Assembly (NCBI RefSeq): GCF_000421825.1
Contig: NZ_ATXT01000011.1
Span: 558,001-622,000 of the forward strand
Source of the DNA: Humibacter albus DSM 18994
GTDB taxonomy: Bacteria > Actinomycetota > Actinomycetes > Actinomycetales > Microbacteriaceae
Reading direction: 5' to 3'
DNA: 64,000 nucleotides
A program made the position numbers and the translations under genes. The notes under the pieces were generated by a model that had not been told where the DNA came from, did not search any database, and saw only the letters and a list, made by a program, of their open reading frames with translations. Below are positions 27,657 through 34,582 of the stretch, piece by piece (position 1 is the first letter of the stretch; each line of letters opens with the position of its first letter).

Positions 27657-28091
27657 TCATGGCACAGCGACGCCCGTCAACGCGGTCGTGTCGCGATACC
27701 TCACCTCGTAGACGCGCTCCACGAACCTCCACCCCTCGCTCGTGCGCCGATAGCGATCGTGGTAGATGGAGTAGTTCAGTTCGGAACCGCCGTCGATGTC
27801 GCCGAACTCCACGACGTAGGCACGCCCGCTCGCCGAGTCTTCGTCCACCCTTACGTACCCGGCATGGGTGTTCTGCACGAAGAACGCCCAGCGCGCCTGA
27901 AGCTGCTGGGAGGCCGATCGGATCCGTTCCCGGCCCGCGAGCTCGATTCCGGCATCAGGGATGCTGATGACCGCATCGAATGTGAAGAGGCCCGCGAGTC
28001 GGTCGAAGTCACGCATCATCACCGCATCGGTGTACTCGGCCTGAAGCGCGGCAATCTCGACGCGATCGGCGATCTCCTGAAGCGTGCTCAT
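27657..28091 (-). CDS. SnoaL-like / NTF2 family protein
   Basis: 144 residues with the cone-shaped NTF2 fold pattern: an N-terminal helix pair ([25 protein letters not shown]) followed by strands and a final [18 protein letters not shown]. Such proteins are isomerases, dehydratases or binding modules; the substrate is unknown. Its start overlaps the YceI gene stop by 4 nt (ATGA), so it is the second gene of that operon, divergent from an ECF41 sigma factor that itself ends in a SnoaL-like domain. Confidence 0.85.
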   Translation of the reverse strand: MSTLQEIADRVEIAALQAEYTDAVMMRDFDRLAGLFTFDAVISIPDAGIELAGRERIRSASQQLQARWAFFVQNTHAGYVRVDEDSASGRAYVVEFGDIDGGSELNYSIYHDRYRRTSEGWRFVERVYEVRYRDTTALTGVAVP

Positions 28092-28687
28092 CGCACGAAC
28101 ACCGCGTGCACGTCCAGCTCGAACCGCTCGGGGACCGCCCCGAGCACGTTCCAGCGCATTCCGAAGTCGTCGCGGCGGAGCGTTGCGTGCGCATCGACGA
28201 TGATCCGTCCATTTTCCGCGATCGGTGCGGTGGCCGCCAACGAGACGACCCGGGCGGCGTCGCGGATCGTCAGCTGTCCGATCACCTCCGCCGGATCGCC
28301 GGGGCGTGTCTCGCGCAGCTCGAAGCGTGCGACCGGCTCGTGACGGGCATCCAGGAACGACGCCGACCGCAGATGCGCGTCGCGGCGCCGTGAGCCGGTG
28401 TCGACGGATGCCGTCCGCACCCTCACCACGCCCGTCACCTCACCGCTCCCCGCCACGGAACCGCTGCCGTCGAAGTCCGTGAACCGCCCGCGCACTGTTG
28501 CGAGACCGCCGAGCACCGCACTGGAGAAGCGGATGCTCGAGGCCGAGGGATCGAGCATCCAGTCGCCCTTGACCTGCTCGAGCGGAATCGCACGGGGAAG
28601 GCGCGTGCCGGCTCCGTGGATGCCGGTTGCGCCCTCTGGCGCCGGGGTCGAGGCCGAGGAAGTCGTTACGTTGGAACTAGCCCGCAT
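28088..28687 (-). CDS. YceI family protein
   Basis: 199 residues. YceI proteins form a lipocalin-like barrel that binds amphiphiles or isoprenoids; many are periplasmic, but no clear signal peptide is seen here. Recognised by GDWMLDPSASSIRFSSAVLGGLATVRGRF, ASVDTGSRRRDAHLRSASFLD and the ending GMRWNVLGAVPERFELDVHAVF. AGGAGA precedes ATG 28687. First gene of the yceI-snoaL operon, whose promoter region is shared with the sigma gene. Confidence 0.9.
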   Translation of the reverse strand: MRASSNVTTSSASTPAPEGATGIHGAGTRLPRAIPLEQVKGDWMLDPSASSIRFSSAVLGGLATVRGRFTDFDGSGSVAGSGEVTGVVRVRTASVDTGSRRRDAHLRSASFLDARHEPVARFELRETRPGDPAEVIGQLTIRDAARVVSLAATAPIAENGRIIVDAHATLRRDDFGMRWNVLGAVPERFELDVHAVFVR

Positions 28688-28698
28688 GGTCGCTCTCC

Positions 28699-28725
28699 TG
28701 TCACATCACCCGCGATTCGGGTGTC
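28699..28725 (+). promoter_or_regulatory. Possible ECF41-type promoter of the sigma factor gene
   Basis: TGTCACA, then 16 nt, then TGTC. The published ECF41 consensus is TGTCACA-n16-CGTC, so only one base differs. The spacer holds the inverted repeat CACCCG-n5-CGGGTG. This suggests autoregulation. Confidence 0.5.
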
Positions 28726-28762
28726 ATCTGAGACGACACGGCAGAAGCGAGGAGTGTGACCG

Positions 28763-29659
28763 ATGGCTGATCCGGAATGGTTGACGACGGCTTTCGAGCG
28801 GGACAGACCGCGGCTGCGTGCGGTCGCGTATCGAGTGCTCGGTTCCATGACGGACGCCGATGACGCGGTGCAAGAGGCATGGCTGCGGCTGAGCCGGGCG
28901 GGCGCGGACGATGTGGAGAACCTGTCGGCCTGGCTGACCACGATCGTGGCACGCGTGAGCCTCAACATGCTGCGCGCCCGTCGCAGCCGACGCGAGAACC
29001 CGCTCGACACGTACGTGCCCGACCCCATGGTGGGTAGCGTGGGAACGACCGGGCCGGAGGACGAGGCAGTGCTTGCCGATTCCATCGGTCTCGCGCTGCA
29101 GGTCGTGCTGGACACGCTCAGCCCGGCCGAACGGATCGCCTTCGTTCTGCACGACATGTTCGATGTGCCGTTCGACGACATCGCGCCGATGGTCGAACGT
29201 ACCCCGGCGGCTGCACGTCAGCTGGCGAGTCGCGCGAGGCGACGCGTGCAGGGCGCTGATCGCGGAACCGCCGGCGCAGGCTTGCGCCGCCAGCGACAGA
29301 TCGTGGATGCCTTCTTCGCCGCTTCCCGCGCCGGTCGCTTCAACGACCTGGTCGCCTTGCTCTCCCCCGACGTGGTTCTGCGCTCGGACGGCGGCGATCG
29401 CCTGCCCGAGGCATCCGTGAACCTGACGGGACCCGCCGGAGTGATCGCTCACGCGAGACGGTTCCACCAGTCGGGCGCGACGCTCGTACCCGCGGTCGTC
29501 AACGACGCCGCCGGTGTGCTCGTCTGGCTCGACGGCCGGCTCGGAGCCGTGATGTCATTCGCTTTCGACGACGAACGCGTTGCGGGAATCGAGATACTCG
29601 CCGATCCGGGGAGGCTCGAGCGGCTGGCCGCGCGACTGCCGAATCGACCGCATAAGTGA
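28763..29659 (+). CDS. ECF41-type RNA polymerase sigma factor (SigJ-like)
   Basis: 298 residues: sigma region 2 at about 10-75 (FERDRPRLRAVAYRVLGSMTDADDAVQEAW, FLR), region 4 at about 115-165 (LSPAERIAFVLHDMFDVPFDDIA), then a SnoaL-like C-terminal extension from about 180 that is the hallmark of ECF41 and regulates the sigma factor in place of an anti-sigma. GGAG lies before ATG 28763. The divergent yceI-snoaL genes are likely targets, and the intergenic region holds an ECF41-like promoter facing the sigma gene. Confidence 0.92.
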   Translation: MADPEWLTTAFERDRPRLRAVAYRVLGSMTDADDAVQEAWLRLSRAGADDVENLSAWLTTIVARVSLNMLRARRSRRENPLDTYVPDPMVGSVGTTGPEDEAVLADSIGLALQVVLDTLSPAERIAFVLHDMFDVPFDDIAPMVERTPAAARQLASRARRRVQGADRGTAGAGLRRQRQIVDAFFAASRAGRFNDLVALLSPDVVLRSDGGDRLPEASVNLTGPAGVIAHARRFHQSGATLVPAVVNDAAGVLVWLDGRLGAVMSFAFDDERVAGIEILADPGRLERLAARLPNRPHK

Positions 29660-29701
29660 GACCATGCCCGCGGAAGGATCGCGCTGCGCGCGATTGTGCT
29701 G

Positions 29702-29818
29702 TCACGTGGCGACGGCCGCGACCGCTTCGATCTCGACGAGCTGATTCTCGTAGCCGAGCACGGTGACGCCGAGGAGCGTGCTCGGCACCTCATGATCGGC
29801 TAAGGCATGCCTGATCAT
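29702..29818 (-). pseudogene. RidA family remnant (C-terminal 38 codons)
   Basis: The translation (MIRHALADHEVPSTLLGVTV, then LGYENQLVEIEAVA) matches the C-terminal third of RidA/YjgF imine deaminases, ending at a stop codon. The N-terminal two thirds are missing upstream. It marks a break point at the left edge of the accessory region. Confidence 0.7.
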
Positions 29819-29861
29819 GGGAGCGTTGCGCGAGAACCGGCACAGGCTCGGCAGGGACGTT

Positions 29862-29985
29862 ACGTGAGCCTGTCGCGCCTCTGTACTCGGCTCGCCGGGG
29901 CGAGTACCGGATCCTCTACCGCATCATCGACGAGTGCTTCATGATCGAAGTCGTCTCGGTCACCCACCGCCGCGACGGATACCGC
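29862..29985 (+). pseudogene. RelE/ParE toxin remnant (C-terminal part)
   Basis: In the frame of the downstream deaminase gene, the reading (PLYSARRGEYRILYRIID ... VTHRRDGYR) is the C-terminal half of a RelE/ParE toxin: the GEYR-(I/V)-YRI strand and the HRR-x-x-YR ending are characteristic. The N-terminal half and any antitoxin are absent. There is no stop between this fragment and the next gene. Confidence 0.7.
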
Positions 29986-30072
29986 GTTCAATCACATCTC
30001 CGAGGTGCCGTGCATGCACGGGTATCGGCCGGCGGACGCTCTGTTCCTTCTCCGATCTGGCAGAGTGACTGC

Positions 30073-30792
30073 GTGCTGTACCCGCCTGAAAAGCGCGTCC
30101 TTGATGCTGCGCTGAGCCAGCTGGAGCTGTTGACCGGCGACCCGAACCATACCGTCGCGGCTGCGGCGATGGACACGACTGGCCGCGTCTTCACGGCCGT
30201 CAACGACTACCACTTCACCGGTGGTCCGTGCGCCGAGTTGGTCGTGCTCGGAGTCGCCGCGGCGGCAGGAGCGGGACCATTGACCACGATGGTCGCCGTC
30301 GGCGATCGAGGCCGCGGCATCATCCCACCATGCGGCCGGTGCCGCCAAGTGCTCCTCGATCAGCAGCCGGGCTGCCAGATCATTGTTCCGAGCCCATCAG
30401 GCGATCCTGATCTGGTACCGGTGCGGCGCCTGCTGCCGTACAGCTACAACTTCCCAGACGCGGATCCCGAGCGGTTCATCCGATTCAACCCCCGCTACTA
30501 CGACAGCGTTGCCACCGGGCAGAAGACTGCTACCACTCGATTCGACGACCCCTGCACACCAGGGCCGGCGTGGTTGGTGTTCGAGTTCGACGACCAATAC
30601 AAGCGTCTTCGCGGCGTTGTCGACTTCATCGAGACCAAGCGATTCGATGCGATCACGGACGCCGATGCACAGCGTGAAGGTGGTGCTGTCGCCGGCGATC
30701 TCAGAAACGGGCTTCGGGACCACTATCCGGATATCCGGGACGACTCCATCGTGGATGTGGTGCACTTCCACGTCGAACCATTCGCGGTCTGA
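30073..30792 (+). CDS. Blasticidin-S-deaminase-like cytidine deaminase fused to an ASCH domain
   Basis: 239 residues. Residues 1-125 are a zinc-dependent cytidine deaminase domain close to fungal blasticidin-S deaminase: the segment around YHFTGGPCAELVVLG and PPCGRCRQVLL has Cys53, catalytic Glu55, Cys87 and Cys90. Residues 135-239 are an ASCH domain with GQKTATTR; Lys151, Thr154 and Glu202 align with the catalytic triad of E. coli YqfB, an N4-acetylcytidine amidohydrolase. The GTG start at 30073 is chosen because the upstream frame is a RelE remnant and CAGAGT lies 6 nt before it. It may act on nucleoside antibiotics or modified cytidines. Confidence 0.85.
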   Translation: MLYPPEKRVLDAALSQLELLTGDPNHTVAAAAMDTTGRVFTAVNDYHFTGGPCAELVVLGVAAAAGAGPLTTMVAVGDRGRGIIPPCGRCRQVLLDQQPGCQIIVPSPSGDPDLVPVRRLLPYSYNFPDADPERFIRFNPRYYDSVATGQKTATTRFDDPCTPGPAWLVFEFDDQYKRLRGVVDFIETKRFDAITDADAQREGGAVAGDLRNGLRDHYPDIRDDSIVDVVHFHVEPFAV

Positions 30793-30902
30793 CCCTCGTG
30801 CAGAACCGTTCGCCTGCGAAAGGATCGCTCACCGGCCAGGACGACCGTGTCTGGGAGTGGCGGAGCCTGTTCGTGCCACCGGGGCTGCGGCAGACTCTGC
30901 GT

Positions 30903-31358
30903 ATGGATATTGAAGGGATGCCGGAGAGTGAGCGGCGCGTAATCCTCGACCAGCTCGAGGCTGGGAATTCCGGGGCAGCGAAGCTCGTGGGCGGCCGGCT
31001 AGCCGGCCGCGCTACTCCCGACAGACCTGACGTTCCCATCTGGGAGTACCGAAATTACGTGGCCGGCCATCCGGAGGTTGCACTGGAAGAGCTGAGCACG
31101 ATTCGCTTCCCAATCGTCTTTTACGGAGGCCACGAGTCAACTGTCGGATCGGCAGCCGACTCGCTGGCTCCGGGGCCTGTTCCGCCAACCGTGCCGATCA
31201 CGCTGGATGACGTCATCGATCTGTGGACGCAACTCCACGCGGCCGGCGTGGTGCAATGGGACTGCGAGCGACGCGCCGTCGAACACGTCCGTCCCCTTGA
31301 GGACTATAGAGCGGTGTTGACTCGATGGGGCGTCACCCTGCGCCACTCCACCTCCTGA
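30903..31358 (+). CDS. Hypothetical protein of the accessory region
   Basis: Not recognised. 151 residues from ATG 30903 (CAGACT lies 6 nt upstream, fitting a leaderless start). The frame is open upstream to a GTG at 30798, which would give 186 residues. Features: WEYRNYVAGHPEVALEEL, a Pro-rich loop and LDDVIDLWTQLHAAGVVQWD. No membrane segment. It follows the deaminase-ASCH gene on the same strand. Confidence 0.5.
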   Translation: MDIEGMPESERRVILDQLEAGNSGAAKLVGGRLAGRATPDRPDVPIWEYRNYVAGHPEVALEELSTIRFPIVFYGGHESTVGSAADSLAPGPVPPTVPITLDDVIDLWTQLHAAGVVQWDCERRAVEHVRPLEDYRAVLTRWGVTLRHSTS

Positions 31359-31425
31359 GCACATCGAAGTGCGGAAGCGGACCAACGCATGGGCACACGC
31401 CGGTTGTGGACGCTTGCCAGAATGG

Positions 31426-32280
31426 TCAGCGAGTCCAGAAGTCCTCTGGACGCGCTCCTGGGCGGAATCCGAACGACTCCACCATCATCATCGCCTCAGG
31501 AAAGTGCGCGGCAAGACCATAGGGTCCATGAGTGTCGCTGCCGAAGGTGACTGCTCGGCCGCCTTCTTCGGCCCACCATTGAGGGATCCACGGCCACAGG
31601 CGTCGCGTATTCATCTCCAGCGCGCGGCCGGTGTCAGCGAGTGCCCGCATCGCTGCGCGGAACCCTTCCTCGAAGCGTCGCGGGTCAAAGGGCCCATCGC
31701 TCCCGGCGGGCCACGAACGCACGGCGTAGTCGATGTGCGTGAAGACCTCGAAAGAATCCGAACCGGCAATCATGCGAGGAATCTCTTCGAGGTATGCCCA
31801 CATGACCTCATCCGCGGCGCGGTACTTGTACAGAGTGGTCGGCTCGGTGCGATCACCGTGGTCGAAGGGCAACATATGCAGCGACCCGTTGATCCGTTCG
31901 AAGTCGCCACCGGCGAAAAGGGCCGCGGCCTTCGAGTCCCATAGATGTGGTTGGCCGAACTCAACGCCCGTAAGAATGCGCAACTGCTGATACTCGTGTC
32001 GCAGACGCTCGATGGCTGCCAGGTATCCGTCCGCATCGAACGGAGGAAGAGTGACGTGGCCGGCTCCGTCCATGTACTTCTGCGCCGTATCGCCGATATC
32101 GCCATAGTCGGCGCGCCATGAGTCCTCGAGATCGAGATGCTCCGTGAAGATCACGGCCGGGAGTCCGATCTCGATGGCCCGTTCGCAAATGCGCGCCATG
32201 GAGCCAACCGACTCGGGGTCCGACCCATAGTCCCAGGACCACTCACTATGAACGTGCGCATCGGCAGTCAGGCTCAACAT
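31426..32280 (-). CDS. PHP-domain phosphoesterase (histidinol-phosphatase-like)
   Basis: 284 residues. The polymerase/histidinol phosphatase (PHP) fold is shown by DAHVHSEWS (His9, His11), TEHLD (His48), GVEFG, THIDYAV, and SDTHG near the C-terminus, all metal ligands of the trinuclear site. It is closest in style to histidinol-phosphatase family proteins, but there are no histidine genes nearby, so the substrate is open. TAGCCT lies 6 nt before ATG 32280 (leaderless). Confidence 0.85.
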   Translation of the reverse strand: MLSLTADAHVHSEWSWDYGSDPESVGSMARICERAIEIGLPAVIFTEHLDLEDSWRADYGDIGDTAQKYMDGAGHVTLPPFDADGYLAAIERLRHEYQQLRILTGVEFGQPHLWDSKAAALFAGGDFERINGSLHMLPFDHGDRTEPTTLYKYRAADEVMWAYLEEIPRMIAGSDSFEVFTHIDYAVRSWPAGSDGPFDPRRFEEGFRAAMRALADTGRALEMNTRRLWPWIPQWWAEEGGRAVTFGSDTHGPYGLAAHFPEAMMMVESFGFRPGARPEDFWTR

Positions 32281-32535
32281 TCGGCGAGGCTACTACCGCT
32301 TCCGCGTCGATCCTGTCACGAGTGCCTTCCTGCCAAATGGCGCTCGTGTGCCTTGGTCGTCTACTCGACCTGGATGCTGGCGCGAGCGTGGACTGCAGCG
32401 AATGTCCGCTGTAGCCGACGATGCGGTGGAGCGCGGAACGCCCGGACGGTTGGCGCGCAGTTTCATCGCGAGGAGCGCTTCTTTGGACGCGACCTCAATG
32501 ATGATGCGGGCGATCGCCGTCCGTAGGCTGGCCGG
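32281..32535. other. Non-coding or decayed stretch of the island
   Basis: Short open frames exist on both strands, but none shows a recognisable domain or start context. TAGGCT at 32524-32529 serves the next small gene. Confidence 0.4.
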
Positions 32536-32634
32536 ATGGGATCGGCTGGCAATGCAAGTCCGCAAGGGCAGCACGTGTTCGTTGTGCTCGGCCTGGCAGT
32601 AGTGCTTCTCGGACTGCTCCTCGCCGGAGGGTAA
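32536..32634 (+). CDS. Small single-pass membrane peptide (32 aa)
   Basis: MGSAGNASPQGQH is followed by a hydrophobic helix of about 18 residues ending at TAA. TAGGCT lies 6 nt before ATG 32536, the leaderless pattern of many genes in this window, which supports expression. Function unknown; it could be a stress peptide, a toxin-like peptide or a subunit of a membrane complex. Confidence 0.5.
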   Translation: MGSAGNASPQGQHVFVVLGLAVVLLGLLLAGG

Positions 32635-32637
32635 TTA

Positions 32638-32910
32638 GTGGCGGCCAACTACAAGGGGGCAACCTTCAAATGCTTGGTCGAGGGCCCCAGTTCTTCATTG
32701 GCAGAAGTCTCCGAACGCTCCGATATCGTCACCGGTCATCCCGCACTCTGGCCTCTCGGTCGAGCGTGCGATTGGAAGCGTTCGGACGGTGCTGGAACGA
32801 TCACGACGTATTCCGGCAGCTGGCCCGGAACCGTCGAGTCGTTGGTGCTACTGGTCGGTGGAGCCGTCCTCACGCTTACCCCGCGGCGCCAGCAACCGAG
32901 AACGGTCTGA
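32638..32910 (+). CDS. Hypothetical small protein
   Basis: Begins with GTG three bases after the stop of the 32-residue membrane peptide and encodes 90 residues. Residues 65-80 (VESLVLLVGGAVLTLT) form a short hydrophobic segment near the C-terminus. No family recognised. The tight spacing suggests translational coupling with the peptide gene, but codon statistics are unconvincing. Confidence 0.35.
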   Translation: MAANYKGATFKCLVEGPSSSLAEVSERSDIVTGHPALWPLGRACDWKRSDGAGTITTYSGSWPGTVESLVLLVGGAVLTLTPRRQQPRTV

Positions 32911-33083
32911 GCACCCGGCACAGCCGAGCTCCAGGGTGAAACTAGGCCGCAGCGCCATGCGTGCCTCCAGGACGCACCAATATGGGATCCCTGAGCGGGC
33001 GTCGTGATGGATTGGATTGCGATCGTGCGCAGTCCTCCGCGGTACGGCGGAAGCAGGGTGGCCGCCAACCCTACGGGGACACC

Positions 33084-34010
33084 CTAGGTCGGGGCGACAC
33101 TCCTCGCGTACGGGGATAGCAGCCCGCGTAGCGTGGGCGCCGACGAGGTGCCCATGCGTTGGATGACGTTCGCGCAGAGCAGGCGGAACTCGTCGTGTTC
33201 ACTGGCGCGGAAGTGCGGCGCCAGTGCGATCGTGCCCACGGGGCCGCGCAGGGCACGCCGCCAATAAGCTGTAGCGAACCAGCGCGGCGTCCACGAGAAC
33301 AGTATCCGGAGCGCGCTCGGCGTGACACCGACGCCGTGCGCCTGCAGCGCTCCGAAGCCCTCGCGCACCGCCGACGCCACCGAGCGCAGCCGAGAGGCGT
33401 TGCCGGCGAGCGCCGCCGCGTCACCGCCGCAACTGAGGATGCCCGCACCCATGCAGGCGATGAGCACCTCGTGGGTCGCGTACCAGCCGGCCATGTCCCG
33501 CTCCATCACGGTAGGCAGGCCCGTCGAGGCGAGCAGCCGGCGAACCAGCGCGCCCCGGGGTGCGCCGGCATCGATCGTGGTCGGCTGAGCTGCGATCCCG
33601 ACGTACTCGACCGTCCCGTCGTCGTGAATCAGGCCTCCGACACCCGGGAACGCCCGCACGGCGCGCTCGGCACCGACACGATCGACAACCTCCGACGCTT
33701 CGCCACCAAGGTGCTGCAGAAAGAGCACCGTGGCGTCCGGCGCGGCCTCGAGGAGTTCGAGCACGGCTCGGAGCTGACCGGCGCGAACCGTGACGATGAC
33801 AAGGTCCGTCTCGGGAAGAGCGGCCGAAGGAGGCAGCAGGTCGACGCGAGGCATCAGCACGCGCTCGCCTGACCGCACGCGTAGCCCGTTGCTCGCCAAC
33901 TCGGTAAGCCGCCGGCCGCGCGCCAGAACACCGACGTCTTCGCCGGCCGCGGCAAGCTGAGCGGCGTAGATCGATCCGATCACACCCCCGCCCACCACGA
34001 CGACCCGCAT
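33084..34010 (-). CDS. Ketopantoate reductase family protein (ApbA/PanE-like)
   Basis: 308 residues. An N-terminal Rossmann domain with VVVGGGVIGSIYAAQLAAAG binds NADPH; VLARG follows at the ribose-binding position. The C-terminal helical domain has the expected length, but I cannot confirm the Lys/Asn/Glu active-site set, so the substrate may not be ketopantoate. TACCGT lies 6 nt before ATG 34010 (leaderless). Confidence 0.82.
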   Translation of the reverse strand: MRVVVVGGGVIGSIYAAQLAAAGEDVGVLARGRRLTELASNGLRVRSGERVLMPRVDLLPPSAALPETDLVIVTVRAGQLRAVLELLEAAPDATVLFLQHLGGEASEVVDRVGAERAVRAFPGVGGLIHDDGTVEYVGIAAQPTTIDAGAPRGALVRRLLASTGLPTVMERDMAGWYATHEVLIACMGAGILSCGGDAAALAGNASRLRSVASAVREGFGALQAHGVGVTPSALRILFSWTPRWFATAYWRRALRGPVGTIALAPHFRASEHDEFRLLCANVIQRMGTSSAPTLRGLLSPYARSVAPT

Positions 34011-34037
34011 CTGTCCACGGTAGCGCCGCCGGATCTT

Positions 34038-34256
34038 CTACAACGGTCGAGCCTTTGGAAGGTCCTCTGAGGGGAAGAACAGTTCTTCGATGGGTCTGTC
34101 ACAGAGACGGGAGACGCGGAACGCCAATGGAAGGGAGGGGTCGTACTTGCCTGTTTCGAGGGCGACGATCGTTTGTCGAGACACCCCGAGTTGTTCACTG
34201 AGTACGGCCTGGGCCCATCCCCGCTCCTCGCGTTCCGAGCGGATCAGGTTTTCCAT
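34038..34256 (-). CDS. Small XRE-family helix-turn-helix regulator
   Basis: 72 residues from ATG 34256. MENLIRSEREERGWAQAVL, then SEQLGVSRQTIVALETGKY is a clear Cro/C1-type HTH of the short class in which the protein is almost only the DNA-binding domain. It ends IEELFFPSED, like the YgzD-type regulators that pair with a membrane protein gene. No such partner is adjacent. The frame is open upstream into an amidohydrolase fragment. Confidence 0.85.
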   Translation of the reverse strand: MENLIRSEREERGWAQAVLSEQLGVSRQTIVALETGKYDPSLPLAFRVSRLCDRPIEELFFPSEDLPKARPL

Positions 34257-34502
34257 CAGACGACGGGGGTTGCAGAACCCCGCCGTGACCACACGCCCGG
34301 CGACGCTCAGGCGCGGAACGCCCGCGGGCGGGACCACGTCCGCCCCAATCCGCGTGATAAGCCCGTCGCTGATCAGGATCGAGACAGGACCCCTGACCGG
34401 CTCATCCGGGGCAGGCCAAACCCGCGCATCCGTCACAAGCAAACTGCCTGCGCCACGAACCGCCCCACTCGACCGCGACCCCATATCAGCGAGCGTACCC
34501 AC
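34257..34502 (-). pseudogene. Amidohydrolase N-terminal fragment in frame with the XRE gene
   Basis: LLVTDARVW, a spacer, then SILISDGLITRIGADV and LSVAGRVVTAGF are the N-terminal strands of imidazolonepropionase-like amidohydrolases. The metal-binding HxH that should follow VTAGFWN is lost: the text reads VTAGFCNPRRL and passes straight into the XRE start. It is about 80 codons of a gene normally over 400. GTG 34502 could start a fused protein. Confidence 0.7.
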
Positions 34503-34582
34503 GAGACAGGTCGGACCCAGCCCGTACGCAAGCCGATCCCTCTGCGCGCCGAGCAGGGTTGGCTTCCTTATATCGTGGTGCC

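Noticed and set aside
32293-32574. 93-codon minus-strand open frame
   Set aside because: Arg/Ser-rich text without a domain; it overlaps the better supported leaderless peptide gene.
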